Made by a program: the position numbers and the translations under genes | Part shown: one piece after another, positions 18,383-27,000 of the stretch | How positions within the stretch are numbered: position 1 is the stretch's first letter | Layout: every line of letters starts with the position of its first letter | The notes under the pieces: generated by a model | Database searches by the model: none | Seen by the model: only the letters and a program-made list of their open reading frames with translations | What the model was told of the DNA's origin: nothing | Source of the DNA: an uncultured Candidatus Cenarchaeum sp. | GTDB lineage: Archaea > Thermoproteota > Nitrososphaeria > Nitrososphaerales > Nitrosopumilaceae | Assembly (NCBI GenBank): GCA_958295735.1 | Contig: OY282369.1 | Span: forward strand, 124,001 to 188,000 | Direction: 5' to 3' | DNA length: 64,000 bases

Positions 18383-19510
18383 CTAGCGCCGCGCCTTCCT
18401 GAACTCCACGCCCGAGGCGTAGGCCAGTTCCTTTTTCATGAGGCCGAAGTATTTTTCCTCGTTGTCTATCAGGAACAGGCGGCGCCCCATGTCGTACGCG
18501 GCCCTGCCGGTGACCCCGGAACCGGCGAACGGATCCAGCACCAGGTCGCCCTTGAACGAGTAGTACCTTATGATCTTCTCCGCCAGCTTGTAGGGGTAGA
18601 CCGCCGGGTGCTCCTTGTTGGACGAGGGGTGTATGCGCCACACGTTGGTGACGTCGTAGTCGCCCAGGACGAGTGACTGCCTTATGAGCTCCCTGTCGTG
18701 GTGGCGCTTCAGGTTCCAGTCTATCAGCCTGTCGGTCCGCTTCCTGTACACCATGACGTGCTCCGTGACCGGCACGGGCTTGTACTGGAGCGGCTGCCGG
18801 TCCGCCGCGAACCTCCTGCCGCGCCCGGCGTTCCAGCCCGCGCCCTCCGGCTTCACCCAGATTATGTCGTCCACGAACTCGAACCCGGCCGACTCCATCA
18901 GCCCGTTGACGTCGTAGGGGATCGGCATCCGCCTGCTCGAGGTGCCGCGGGACGTCCTCCTCACCAGGACGGGGGACGTGTTGATCACGAAGAACCTCCC
19001 GTCGGACAGGATCCTGTGCGACTTTGCGAACACCCCGCGCAGGAATTCCAGGTAGTCGGGGTACTCGGGGTACTCGGAATACTCGGGCCTCGCGTTGTAG
19101 TACGGGGGGGAGGTGACCACGAGCTGCGCCGTGTCGGCGTGGAGGCCGTCCAGCACCTCCGCCGCATCGCCGAGCACGACCGCGTTGCCCGTGGGGTGGG
19201 GCGCCAGCACGCCGCCGCCGCCCCGCGCCGCCGCCTTCCTGCCGGGCGGCCTCGCGAGCCGGGACTTCACGATCGAGACGTCGGTGCTGCCCACTATGCG
19301 CTTTTTGGAATCCACCCTGATCTCCCCCACGAGGCGGCCCTCGGCGCCCTCCGGCGCCAGCGGGACCCTCCACAGCCCGCGCCTGTCGTCGTATTCGGGC
19401 AGCCCCGGGACCGGCGATCCGCCCGGGCCGGAAAAGTTGCGGGCTATCCATTCCCGCGCCACGGGCCTGATCTGGCCCGCCGTCAAGTTCGCCGCGCCGG
19501 CGGTCGCCAA
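18383..19510 (-). CDS. DNA methyltransferase (SPPY type, probably N4-cytosine) with N-terminal extension
   Basis: 375 aa from TTG at 19,510. Transfers methyl from SAM to an exocyclic amino group in DNA. Catalytic motif S134-P-P-Y137 (VVTSPPYYNARPEYS) precedes the SAM-binding FxGxG motif (LVLDPFAGSGVTGRA, about 330), the order of beta-class enzymes; SPPY rather than DPPY favours N4-cytosine. Residues 1-100 form an extra domain (LTAGQIRPVAREWIARN..., GRLVGEIRVDSKKRIVGS) not needed for catalysis and of unknown role. No restriction nuclease is adjacent on the same strand; the GHKL-nuclease gene is convergent. It may be an orphan methyltransferase or the modification half of an unusual system. Confidence 0.88.
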   Translation of the reverse strand: MATAGAANLTAGQIRPVAREWIARNFSGPGGSPVPGLPEYDDRRGLWRVPLAPEGAEGRLVGEIRVDSKKRIVGSTDVSIVKSRLARPPGRKAAARGGGGVLAPHPTGNAVVLGDAAEVLDGLHADTAQLVVTSPPYYNARPEYSEYPEYPDYLEFLRGVFAKSHRILSDGRFFVINTSPVLVRRTSRGTSSRRMPIPYDVNGLMESAGFEFVDDIIWVKPEGAGWNAGRGRRFAADRQPLQYKPVPVTEHVMVYRKRTDRLIDWNLKRHHDRELIRQSLVLGDYDVTNVWRIHPSSNKEHPAVYPYKLAEKIIRYYSFKGDLVLDPFAGSGVTGRAAYDMGRRLFLIDNEEKYFGLMKKELAYASGVEFRKARR

Positions 19511-19540
19511 TATGCCTCGCCCGGCGGCGGAGCCCCGGCG

Positions 19541-19547
19541 TTAAATG
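19541..19547 (-). promoter_or_regulatory. TATA-like box of the methyltransferase gene
   Basis: CATTTAA on the minus strand about 34 bp upstream of the TTG start at 19,510. Confidence 0.35.
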
Positions 19548-19592
19548 GGTTTGTCCGGCGGGCCCGCGCAGGCTCGCGCCCGAACCGGAACC

Positions 19593-19724
19593 GCGCCCGG
19601 CGGCAGCAATCCGCTCCGCGATCCCGCGCCCGGCGGCAGCAATCCGCTCCGCGATCCCGCGCCCGGCGGCAGCAATCCGCTCCGCGATCCCGCGCCCGGC
19701 GGCAGCAATCCGCTCCGCGATCCC
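19593..19724. repeat. 33-bp tandem repeat, four copies
   Basis: Four exact units beginning GCGCCCGGCGGCAGCAATCC at 19,593, 19,626, 19,659 and 19,692, with a partial fifth at 19,725. There are no spacers, so it is not CRISPR. It lies in the divergent region between the methyltransferase and the deaminase. Confidence 0.85.
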
Positions 19725-19777
19725 GCGCCCAGATCACGATGGACGCAAGTCTGCACGCTGCACGGTATGAGGTCACG

Positions 19778-19833
19778 TACCCGTCAGTCACGGGCGTGAA
19801 AACGCCTTCGCTGATCTGTATTCACGCTTGAGC
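19778..19833. repeat. Dispersed hairpin-containing repeat, copy 2
   Basis: Matches 61-118, with the hairpin GGGCGTGAAAACGCC. Just upstream, TGGACGCAAGTCTGCAC (about 19,740) resembles the terminal repeat of the MITE at 41,711. Confidence 0.5.
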
Positions 19834-19868
19834 GGGGGCTGCTGACCTTACGCTGCACAAAAGCGAAT

Positions 19869-19877
19869 AGTTATAAC
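19869..19877 (+). promoter_or_regulatory. TATA-like box of the deaminase gene
   Basis: AGTTATAAC, centred about 29 bp upstream of the TTG start at 19,902. Confidence 0.5.
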
Positions 19878-19901
19878 CCCCATACGCTAGCCGCCGGCGA
19901 C

Positions 19902-21371
19902 TTGGCTGGCAAGCACAGGCCGGAACTGGTCATCTGCGTGATCGGCGCGCTGGGGACGGACGCGGACTGCGTCCGCGACGCGGTCGCCGAGGCGCTGGCC
20001 CGGGTCGGGTACAGTTCGGAAAGCATCGATCTCGGCGCCGTGCTGTCGGAGGTAGCGGGCTTGGGGACGCCCGCGGGGGAGGGCAGCGAGTACGACAGGA
20101 TCTCGTCCAGGATGGAGCGCGGCAACGAGCTGGAACGCGTTGTGGGGCAGGGCGCCGTCGCGTCCCTGGCAATGATGGTGATTCAGATGTCCCGCGAGCG
20201 CATCACGGGATCCGCGGAAAAGCCGGCCGCCGGCCACGCCTACATACTGAAATTGATCACGCGCATCAGCGAGATCAACGCGCTGCGCGACGTGTGCGGC
20301 GGGCGGCTCATACTCGTCTCCGCGTACTCGCCGAGGGACGCGAGGGTGAGGGAGCTGGAGAAAAAGGTGGGGGACGCCGCCGAGCGCCTCATAGACAGGG
20401 ACCACCGCGAGGAGGGCGGCTCCGGGCAGCTGGTGAGGGCCGCGTACCACATGGCGGACTTCTTTGTGGATGCGTCGGATCCGGCCTTCGTCCGGCCCCA
20501 GATCCGCCGGCTCGTCGAAATAGTGTTCGGCAACCCCTTCCACACCCCGACCGCCGAGGAGACGGGCATGTTCCACGCGGTCGTAAGCTCCTTCCAGTCC
20601 TCGTCCATGTCCAGGCAGGTGGGGGTTGCCTTGCGGGACGCGAACGGGAACCTGATCGCCTCCGGCTTCAACGAGGTGCCCAGGGCGGGGGGCGGGGCGT
20701 ACGCGGAGGGGGACGGGAACGACCGGCGCGAGTTCAAGATCGGGCACGACTCGAACCAGAAGGAGCGCGAGGGAATGTTCGCGGACGCGCTCTCGCGGAT
20801 CGAGAAGGCCGGCATGCTCGCGGCGGAATTCAAGGGCATGAGCGGCGAGGAGATCGCGGCCGCGGCGCGCCGAACAGCAGATCTGTCAGGGATGAAGATC
20901 ATGGACGTGACCGAGTACAGCAGGGAGATGCACGCCGAGATGGACGCCATCGTGGGCGCCGCCAGGCGCGGCGCGTCCGTGTGGGGCGGCATCATGTACT
21001 GCACCACGTTCCCCTGCCACGTCTGCGCGAAGCTCATCGTGGCCGCCGGCATGCGGCTGCTCGTATTCGTCGAGACGTACGAGAAGAGCCACGCCGGGGA
21101 GCTGTTCGCCGACTCGATCAGCGTGGGAAGCCCGCAGGAGGGCAAGGTGCACTTCAAGCCGTTCGCCGGCATCGCGCCCAGGCGCCACGTCGACCTATTC
21201 ACCATGGGCAGGCGCAAGGACGCGTCCGGCAGGAAGGCGGAATGGAATGCCGCCGAGGCCGTCCCGAGGCTGCTCCCCTACGGGGAGTACATGAAGAAGG
21301 AGGATGCGGTCGTGGCCCGCCTGCGCAAAGCAATGGCCGCAAACGGCCTCACGTCGAACCGTGCCGAATGA
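19902..21371 (+). CDS. AvcD/DcdV-like anti-phage deoxycytidylate deaminase
   Basis: 489 aa from TTG at 19,902. The N-terminal ~250 residues form a P-loop-kinase-like domain beginning ICVIGALGTDADCVRDAV, then ALARVGYSSESIDL. The C-terminal part is a zinc-dependent dCMP/dCTP deaminase with H344-A-E346 (MHAEMDAI) and P371-C372-x-x-C375 (FPCHVCAK). This two-domain layout is that of AvcD/DcdV proteins, known from bacteria to deplete dCTP/dCMP on phage infection. Housekeeping dCMP deaminases are about 150-200 aa and lack the N-terminal domain. The known bacterial systems are restrained by a small RNA or short ORF. Here three tandem copies of a 38-aa gene start 34 bp downstream, a possible but unproven partner. 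Confidence 0.85.
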   Translation: MAGKHRPELVICVIGALGTDADCVRDAVAEALARVGYSSESIDLGAVLSEVAGLGTPAGEGSEYDRISSRMERGNELERVVGQGAVASLAMMVIQMSRERITGSAEKPAAGHAYILKLITRISEINALRDVCGGRLILVSAYSPRDARVRELEKKVGDAAERLIDRDHREEGGSGQLVRAAYHMADFFVDASDPAFVRPQIRRLVEIVFGNPFHTPTAEETGMFHAVVSSFQSSSMSRQVGVALRDANGNLIASGFNEVPRAGGGAYAEGDGNDRREFKIGHDSNQKEREGMFADALSRIEKAGMLAAEFKGMSGEEIAAAARRTADLSGMKIMDVTEYSREMHAEMDAIVGAARRGASVWGGIMYCTTFPCHVCAKLIVAAGMRLLVFVETYEKSHAGELFADSISVGSPQEGKVHFKPFAGIAPRRHVDLFTMGRRKDASGRKAEWNAAEAVPRLLPYGEYMKKEDAVVARLRKAMAANGLTSNRAE

Positions 21372-21375
21372 GAAG

Positions 21376-21384
21376 GCTTATACC
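21376..21384 (+). promoter_or_regulatory. TATA-like box of 38-aa gene copy 1
   Basis: GCTTATACC about 26 bp upstream of ATG 21,406. The equivalents are GATTATACC at 22,322-22,330 and 23,254-23,262. Confidence 0.5.
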
Positions 21385-21405
21385 GAAGCCTTTCCAACCC
21401 GTACC

Positions 21406-21522
21406 ATGGAAACAAAACTCAAGAAGGGCTGGCTTAAGGAGCAGATGGAAAAGTCGGCGGCGCGCTTTGCGAAGTTGCCAAAGTGGGAACAGGAAATGCT
21501 CCTGTCCCAGTTGACGGATTAG
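21406..21522 (+). CDS. 38-aa microprotein, copy 1
   Basis: Starts METKLKKGWLKEQMEKSAARF and ends LLSQLTD. Basic N-terminal half, amphipathic helix, acidic end; no known domain. Coding is supported by conservation over three copies: differences are mostly conservative (WLKEQM/DLRKQV/DLRKQA, EQEM/EREL/KQEL), while start, stop and length stay fixed. A promoter with leaderless spacing precedes it. It is the first gene after the AvcD-like deaminase (34 bp after its stop). A regulator or inhibitor of the deaminase is possible, but it could equally be an unrelated mobile cassette gene. Confidence 0.65.
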   Translation: METKLKKGWLKEQMEKSAARFAKLPKWEQEMLLSQLTD

Positions 21523-22351
21523 GCCGCCGGGTTTTTTGGCGCGGCGGCGCGGGTACCCGGCGCGCAAGCGAGGCGCCGTCCGCGAGATCGCGTGGGATGC
21601 GGCTCCGCCAGGCCGGGGCGCGGGAAGCGGCCCGTTTCGGGAGGCGGCACCGCGGCGCGGCGCGCAGGCTGCTTGAACGGGGAATCCGCGCCGCGGAAGC
21701 CCCGGCCCGCGCTTCCGGCCGGCGGGAGCCCCGCCGCGGGCAGCGGCGTTCGGGCGGCGGTTTGGCCAAAAGGCGTGGCCTTCGGCGGGCGGCCGCGCGC
21801 CCCGGCGGCTCGTCCCGATGCGAGGCGGGCGCCGCGTGCCGGGGGAGGAGGCCCGGGGGAACGCGGCGGCCGCGCGGCGCGGGGCCGCGAAGCGGTTCGG
21901 CGCGCCCGCGGCGATGCGGGCGGGCGGCGGCCCGCGCTCCGGGCTTGGGAGTCCGCGGAAAGGACCGGGAAGGCGCGCGGGGGATCGCGGCGGCCGGCCG
22001 CGTCCGGGGGCGATCCGCAGGAGCGCGGCGTCGATCCGGCAGGCATCCGCCCCCGCCTCCCGCGGACCGGCGGCAGGCCCGGGAGGTTCCTCGGGACCGC
22101 AGTCGGGGATCGCGCTCCGCCGGAGCCCGCCGGAATTCGCCGCGGTCCGCAACGGGCCGAGGCCCCGCCGCCCGCCGTGCACGGACGGCCCGGAGGCCCC
22201 AAGCGCATTCCCCGCCAGGGACGCGAAGGCGATCGAGAAAAACAGCCCGCGCCTGACAGAGGACGCGATCGAGCGGGTGACGTGGTTTTCGCGCAACGCG
22301 CGAACCGTGCCGGATGAGAAAGATTATACCGAAGCCTTTCCAACCCGTACC

Positions 22352-22468
22352 ATGGAAACAAAACTCAAGAAGGGCGATCTGAGGAAACAGGTGGAAAAGT
22401 CGGCGGCGCGCTTTGCGAAGCTGCCAAAGTGGGAACGGGAACTTCTCCTGTCCCAGTTGACGGATTAG
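22352..22468 (+). CDS. 38-aa microprotein, copy 2
   Basis: METKLKKGDLRKQVEKSAARF, ending LLSQLTD. Same length and promoter spacing as copies 1 and 3; it shares DLRKQ with copy 3, so copies 2 and 3 are closer to each other than to copy 1. Confidence 0.62.
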   Translation: METKLKKGDLRKQVEKSAARFAKLPKWERELLLSQLTD

Positions 22469-23283
22469 GCCGCCCGGCTTTTTGGCGCGGCGGCGCGGGC
22501 GCGCGGGCGAGGCGCCGTCCGCGAGATCGCGTGGGATGCGGCTCCGCCAGGCCGGGGCGCGGGAAGCGGGCCCGTTTCGGGAGGCGGCACCGCGGCGCGG
22601 CGCGCAGGCTGCTTGAACGGGGAATCCGCGCCGCGGAAGCCCCGGCCCGCGCTTCCGGCCGGCGGAAGCCCCGCCGCGGGCAGCGCCGTTCGGGCGGCGG
22701 TTTGGCCAAAAGGCGTGGCCTTCGGCGGGCGGCCGCGCGCCCCGGCGGCTCGTCCCGATGCGAGGCGGGCGGCGCGTGCCGGGGGAGGAGGCCCGGGGGA
22801 ACGCGGCGGCCGCGCGGCGCGGGGCCGCGAAGCGGTTCGGCGCGCCCGCGGCGATGCGGGCGGGCGGCGGCCCGCGCTCCGGGCTTGGGAGTCCGCGGGA
22901 AGGCGCGCGGGGGATCGCGGCGGCCGGCCGCGTCCGGGGGCGATCCGCAGGAGCGCGGCGTCGATCCGGCAGGCATCCGCCCCCGCCTCCCGCGGACCGG
23001 CGGCAGGCCCGGGAGGTTCCTCGGGACCGCAGTCGTGGATCGCGCGCTGCCGGAGCCAGCCGGAATTCGCCGCGGTCCGCAACGGGCGGAGGCCCCGCCG
23101 CCCGCCGTGCACGTACGGCCGAGGCCCCGCCAGGCGCATTCCCCGCCAGGAAGGGCACGGAGGCGATCGAGAAAAGCAGCCCGCGCCGGAGAGGACACGA
23201 TCGAGCGGGTGACGTGGTTTTCGCGCAACGCGCGAACCGTGCCGGATGAGAAAGATTATACCGAAGCCTTTCCACCCCGTACC

Positions 23284-23400
23284 ATGGAAACAAAACTCAA
23301 GAAGGGCGATCTGAGGAAACAGGCGGAAAAGTCGGCGGCGCGCTTTGCAAAGCTGCCCAAGTGGAAGCAGGAACTTCTCCTGTCCCAGTTGACGGATTAG
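23284..23400 (+). CDS. 38-aa microprotein, copy 3
   Basis: METKLKKGDLRKQAEKSAARF, ending LLSQLTD. Preceded by GATTATACC. The downstream unit is truncated by an IS66-like remnant. Confidence 0.62.
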   Translation: METKLKKGDLRKQAEKSAARFAKLPKWKQELLLSQLTD

Positions 23401-23519
23401 GCCGCCCGGCTTTTTGGCGCGGCGGCGCGGGCGCGCGGGCGAGGCGCCGGCCGCGGGATCGCGGGGGATGCGGCTCCGCCAGGCCGGGGCGCGGGAAGCG
23501 GCCCGGGGCCTGCCGCGGC

Positions 23520-24030
23520 TCGGGATGCCCCCGCGCCCCCGGTCGGGCCCGTCCCGCGCGGGCCCGCCGCCGGATCCGGCCCCGCCGCTCCCCCCGGTCC
23601 CGCTCCCCGCGCCGGGCGTTCCGCCGCGGGCCGCGCGTGGCGGGGGCCGACGAGGGCGCGTTCGGGCCGCCGCGCGCGGCGAGCCCGGCCGCCCGCTCTT
23701 TGGCCTCGGCTTCCAGCTCCGCGATCCTGGAATCCCGCCGCGCGATCTTTTCGGGCGGGGCCGCCGGTTCCTCGCGCGGCAGCGCCTGCTCCGCCGCGCC
23801 GGCCTTCGGCGCCGCGATCCCGGCCGCCCGCTCCGACCTTGGCTTCCAGCCCGGCGATCTTTTCGGGCGGGGCCGCCGGTTCCTCGCGCGGCAGCGCCGC
23901 CCCGGATTCCGCCGTGCCGGCAGGCGAAAACCCGCCGCAATCGTACAAATCGACCCCAGGCCAGCCCAAGCTTGCGCGGCGCGCGGGCCCGCCCGGGCGG
24001 CCGGGCCGCGGCGGGAGGGGGGGAGGCAGG
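23520..24030 (-). pseudogene. IS66-like transposase N-terminal remnant
   Basis: Minus-strand pieces in shifting frames read LYDCGGFSPAGTAESGAAL, ALPREEPAAPPEKIA, LEAEAKERAAGLAARGGPNAPSS and GPRRNARRGER. These parallel the start, coiled coil and GPNAPSS...GPRRNAWRKER of the intact IS66-like transposases at 53,076 and 59,457. The outer flank (TCGACCC..., AAGCTTGCGCGGCGCGCGGG) also matches their left end. Many indels; dead. Confidence 0.7.
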
Positions 24031-24055
24031 CGCGCGCGGGCGGGCCGCGGCGGGG

Positions 24056-24063
24056 TTCATATG
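24056..24063 (+). promoter_or_regulatory. TATA-like box of paralogue 2
   Basis: TTCATATG followed by CGGCGGG, about 27 bp before ATG 24,087. The block (G)GTT(C/A)ATATGCGGCGGG recurs at 27,363, 32,121 and 41,820. Confidence 0.6.
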
Positions 24064-24086
24064 CGGCGGGCCGCCGCGGGCCGGCC

Positions 24087-27000
24087 ATGGGGACGAAAAG
24101 TCCCGGAGGGGGCGGCCGCGGCCGGGCAGCGGGGGGCGGCCGCGGGGCGGCCCCGCGCCCCCCCGCCTGGTCGTTCGGCGCCGAGTTCAAGCGGTTCAGG
24201 AAGGCCTATTCCGCGGCAGCGGGCGCCGCCGACGCGTCCAGGATCGGCCGGGCGGTGCGGCCCGGCTCCCCGCCGGGGCCGGGGGATCGCGCGGCCGAGG
24301 GGCGCGTCCTGCCGATCTTCTGGGCGGCGATCGCGCAGCGCGCGGGGCCCGCGCCGGGCGCGGGCCGCGGGGCCCGCGGGGCGGCCGACGTCGCCGCCTT
24401 GTGCAGGGAGGGGTTCTGCATGCTGGCGGAGCGCCCCCTGCCCGGCGGGCGGGGGGAGGCGATCCCGCACGTCCTGGCGCTGCTCGCGTTCGCCTGCGCG
24501 GGGGAAAGGCACGAGTGGATGCGGGGCTGGCTGGAGCGGAACGGGCGCGCGTGGGACGCCCGGGCCGCGCGGGGGTCGGGCCGCGACGGCCGCCTCGCGG
24601 AGGGCATCTACCGCGCCGTGCTGCTCATGGCCAGGAGGAGCGGCGGGGATCTAGAGGCGGCCGCGGGGATCCTGGAAGGGCTGGGCGGGAAGGAGCGCCC
24701 CGCGGGCGCGGGGGGGCGCGAGCGCGCCTCGCTGCTGCACTTGGCCGAGGCCGCGGGGCTGGTCTGCGCGTACGCGAGGCGCGGGAGCCCGGCGGACGCG
24801 GGGGAGCGCGCGGACGCGCACGTCGAGGCGGCCCTGTCCGGCGGGGACGGGCCGGAGGACCTGGACGCGGTCGCCGCCGCGCTGAGGCCCGCGTTCAGGT
24901 CGATGGCGCGGAACTCGCTGTGGACGCTGGCGCGGCGGGCGGGGGGCCGGCCCGGCGCCTTCGCCGCGATGCTGGCCGGATCGGGGGGCCCCGCCTCCGA
25001 GATGTCCAGCCCGCAGGGCCTGGCGCTGCTGGACGGGGGGCTGCTCGGGCCGGCCCGCGGGACCGCCGTGGCCGTGCTGCCCGCGCCGTGCGGCAGGACG
25101 AGGGTCGCCGAGTTCCGGATCCTGCGGGCGCTCGAGTCCGCGCGCGGCGGCACCGCCGCCTACGCCGTCCCTACGGCGGCGCTGGCCGGCCGCGTGACGG
25201 CGAGGCTGAGGCGCGATCTCGGGTCCCCGCCGCTGTGCGTGGGGGTGGAAGACGCCGGCGGGCTGCCGTGCGCGGGGGGGTTCGAGGAGGCGGTCGCGGC
25301 CGGGAAGATCCGCGCGGACGTCCTGGTGGCCACGCCGGAAAAGCTCCTCGCGATGCTGCGGCATCCCGGCGGGAAGCTCGCGGGATCGCTCGCGCTGGTC
25401 GTGGCGGACTGGGCGCACGGGACGGGGGGCGCCGGCGGGCTCGGCATGGAGCTGCTGCTCGCCGAGGTGAGGGACGGCTGCCCGCGGGCCGGCATCCTCG
25501 TCATGGGCCAGTCCGCGCCGGATGCCCGCGGGATGGCGAAGTGGCTGGATCCGGGCGGCCCCCCGGCGATCGTCCCGGAACCCGACCCGCGGCAGTGCGA
25601 GCGCGCCGTCGGGGTGTGCGTGGCCAGGGGCAGCGGGCGCACGATCGGGGCGCCCCCCGCGCCGCCCGCCGCCCGCCGGGCGGGGGCGTTCATGACGTCG
25701 AGCCGCGGGAGCTCGATCGAGTCGTCCTTCATGCCGCTGGATACCGCCGCGGGGACCGCCTGGGCGGACGCGGCGTTCCGCGCGGGACCGGCGCGCCCGT
25801 TCAGGATGCCCCGCGGCAGCGCCGTCTCGAGGCGCGCGGTGGCCGCCCTCTTCGCGGCCCGGCTCGATCCGTCCATGGGCGCGCTGGTGCTGGGGCGCGA
25901 TCCGGGCCAGGCGTGGGAGATCGCGGAAACGATGTGGCTGAACCTGCCGGAACTAGAGCCGGACGCGGACAGGCGGCTGGCCGCGAGGCTCGTCGGGGAG
26001 GAGCTCGGGGCCGGCTTCCCGCTGGTCAAGTACCTCGGCAGGGGCATCGGCGTGTACCATCCGGGCCTGCCCGCCGAGGTAGGCGAGGTGATGGTGGGGC
26101 TGATGGAGGGCGGCCGCCTCCGCGCGCTGGCGGCCACTACCGAGACGGCGCGGGAGATCGACTTTCCGGTGCCCGCCGTCGTGATGGCATCGCGCTCGTA
26201 CCGCAGCTCGCCGATGCCCGCGCGCGATTTTTGGAACCTGGCCGGCTGGGCCGGCCGGATCGACGGGCCGCGCATGGGGATAGTGGGGCTGGCCGCGGCG
26301 GACGGCCCCGGGGCGGCCAAGTGGGCCGAGTACGCCGAAAAGGCCGCCGGGGCGCCCGCCTCGTCCCTGCCGGGGATGGTGCGCGGGGCGCTGGAGGGGG
26401 GCGGCGGGATCGACCTGCGGCGCCTGGCGGAGGGGGGCGGCGACTGGGCCGCCCTCGCCCGGTACGTGGGGCGCGCGGCGGGCCGGGACCCCGGGCGGGC
26501 CGCCGAAGGGGCGGTGGCCGCGCTGCGGCGGACGTACGGGTACGGCAAGCTCCGGCCCGGGGAGCGGGAGGCCCTCGAGGCCGCGGTCGGCAGGTACGCG
26601 GGGCGGCCCGGCGGGGGGGCGGCGCGCCTCCCCGGCGCGTCCGGCTTCCCGCCGGAGGCGCTCGAAAAAGCGGCGCGCGCGCTGGAATCGGCGGGCATCG
26701 GGCCGGGCGGCTGGAGCGAGGGCATGTTCTCGCCCGGATCGGGCAAGCTGCCGGCCCTCCTTGGGGCGATCGAGTCGATTCCGGGGGCGCGGGGGGATCT
26801 GGAGGCCGCCTGGCCCGGCGGGGCCGCCCCGAGGGAGGAGGTATGCGGGACCGTATCGGACTGGGTATCCGGGAAGAAGGTATGGGAGATCGCGGCGGCC
26901 CGCTTCGGGGGAGGCGGCATCAGGGAGGTGGCCACGTGCGCGGAGGCCGTGCGGGGGCTGGCCGCCGCGGTCGCCCGGGGGACCGCCGCCGCCATGGGGA

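Larger units (their letters stand above)
21373..23515. repeat. Tandem triplication of a ~940-bp unit
   Basis: Equivalent positions recur with periods of 946 and 932 bp (ATGs of the small gene at 21,406, 22,352 and 23,284). Each unit has a TATA-like box, the 38-aa gene and a long GC-rich tail without a supportable gene. The third copy is cut at about 23,515 by an IS66-like remnant. Tails differ by small indels and substitutions, so the duplication is not brand new. Confidence 0.85.

Noticed and set aside
19593-19733. CRISPR array
   Set aside because: Four head-to-tail 33-bp units without spacers, and no cas genes in the window.
23361-24086. Upstream extension of paralogue 2 (1,312 aa in total)
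   Set aside because: The extra part reads through the end of the microprotein unit and an IS66-like remnant; the conserved promoter places the start at 24,087.
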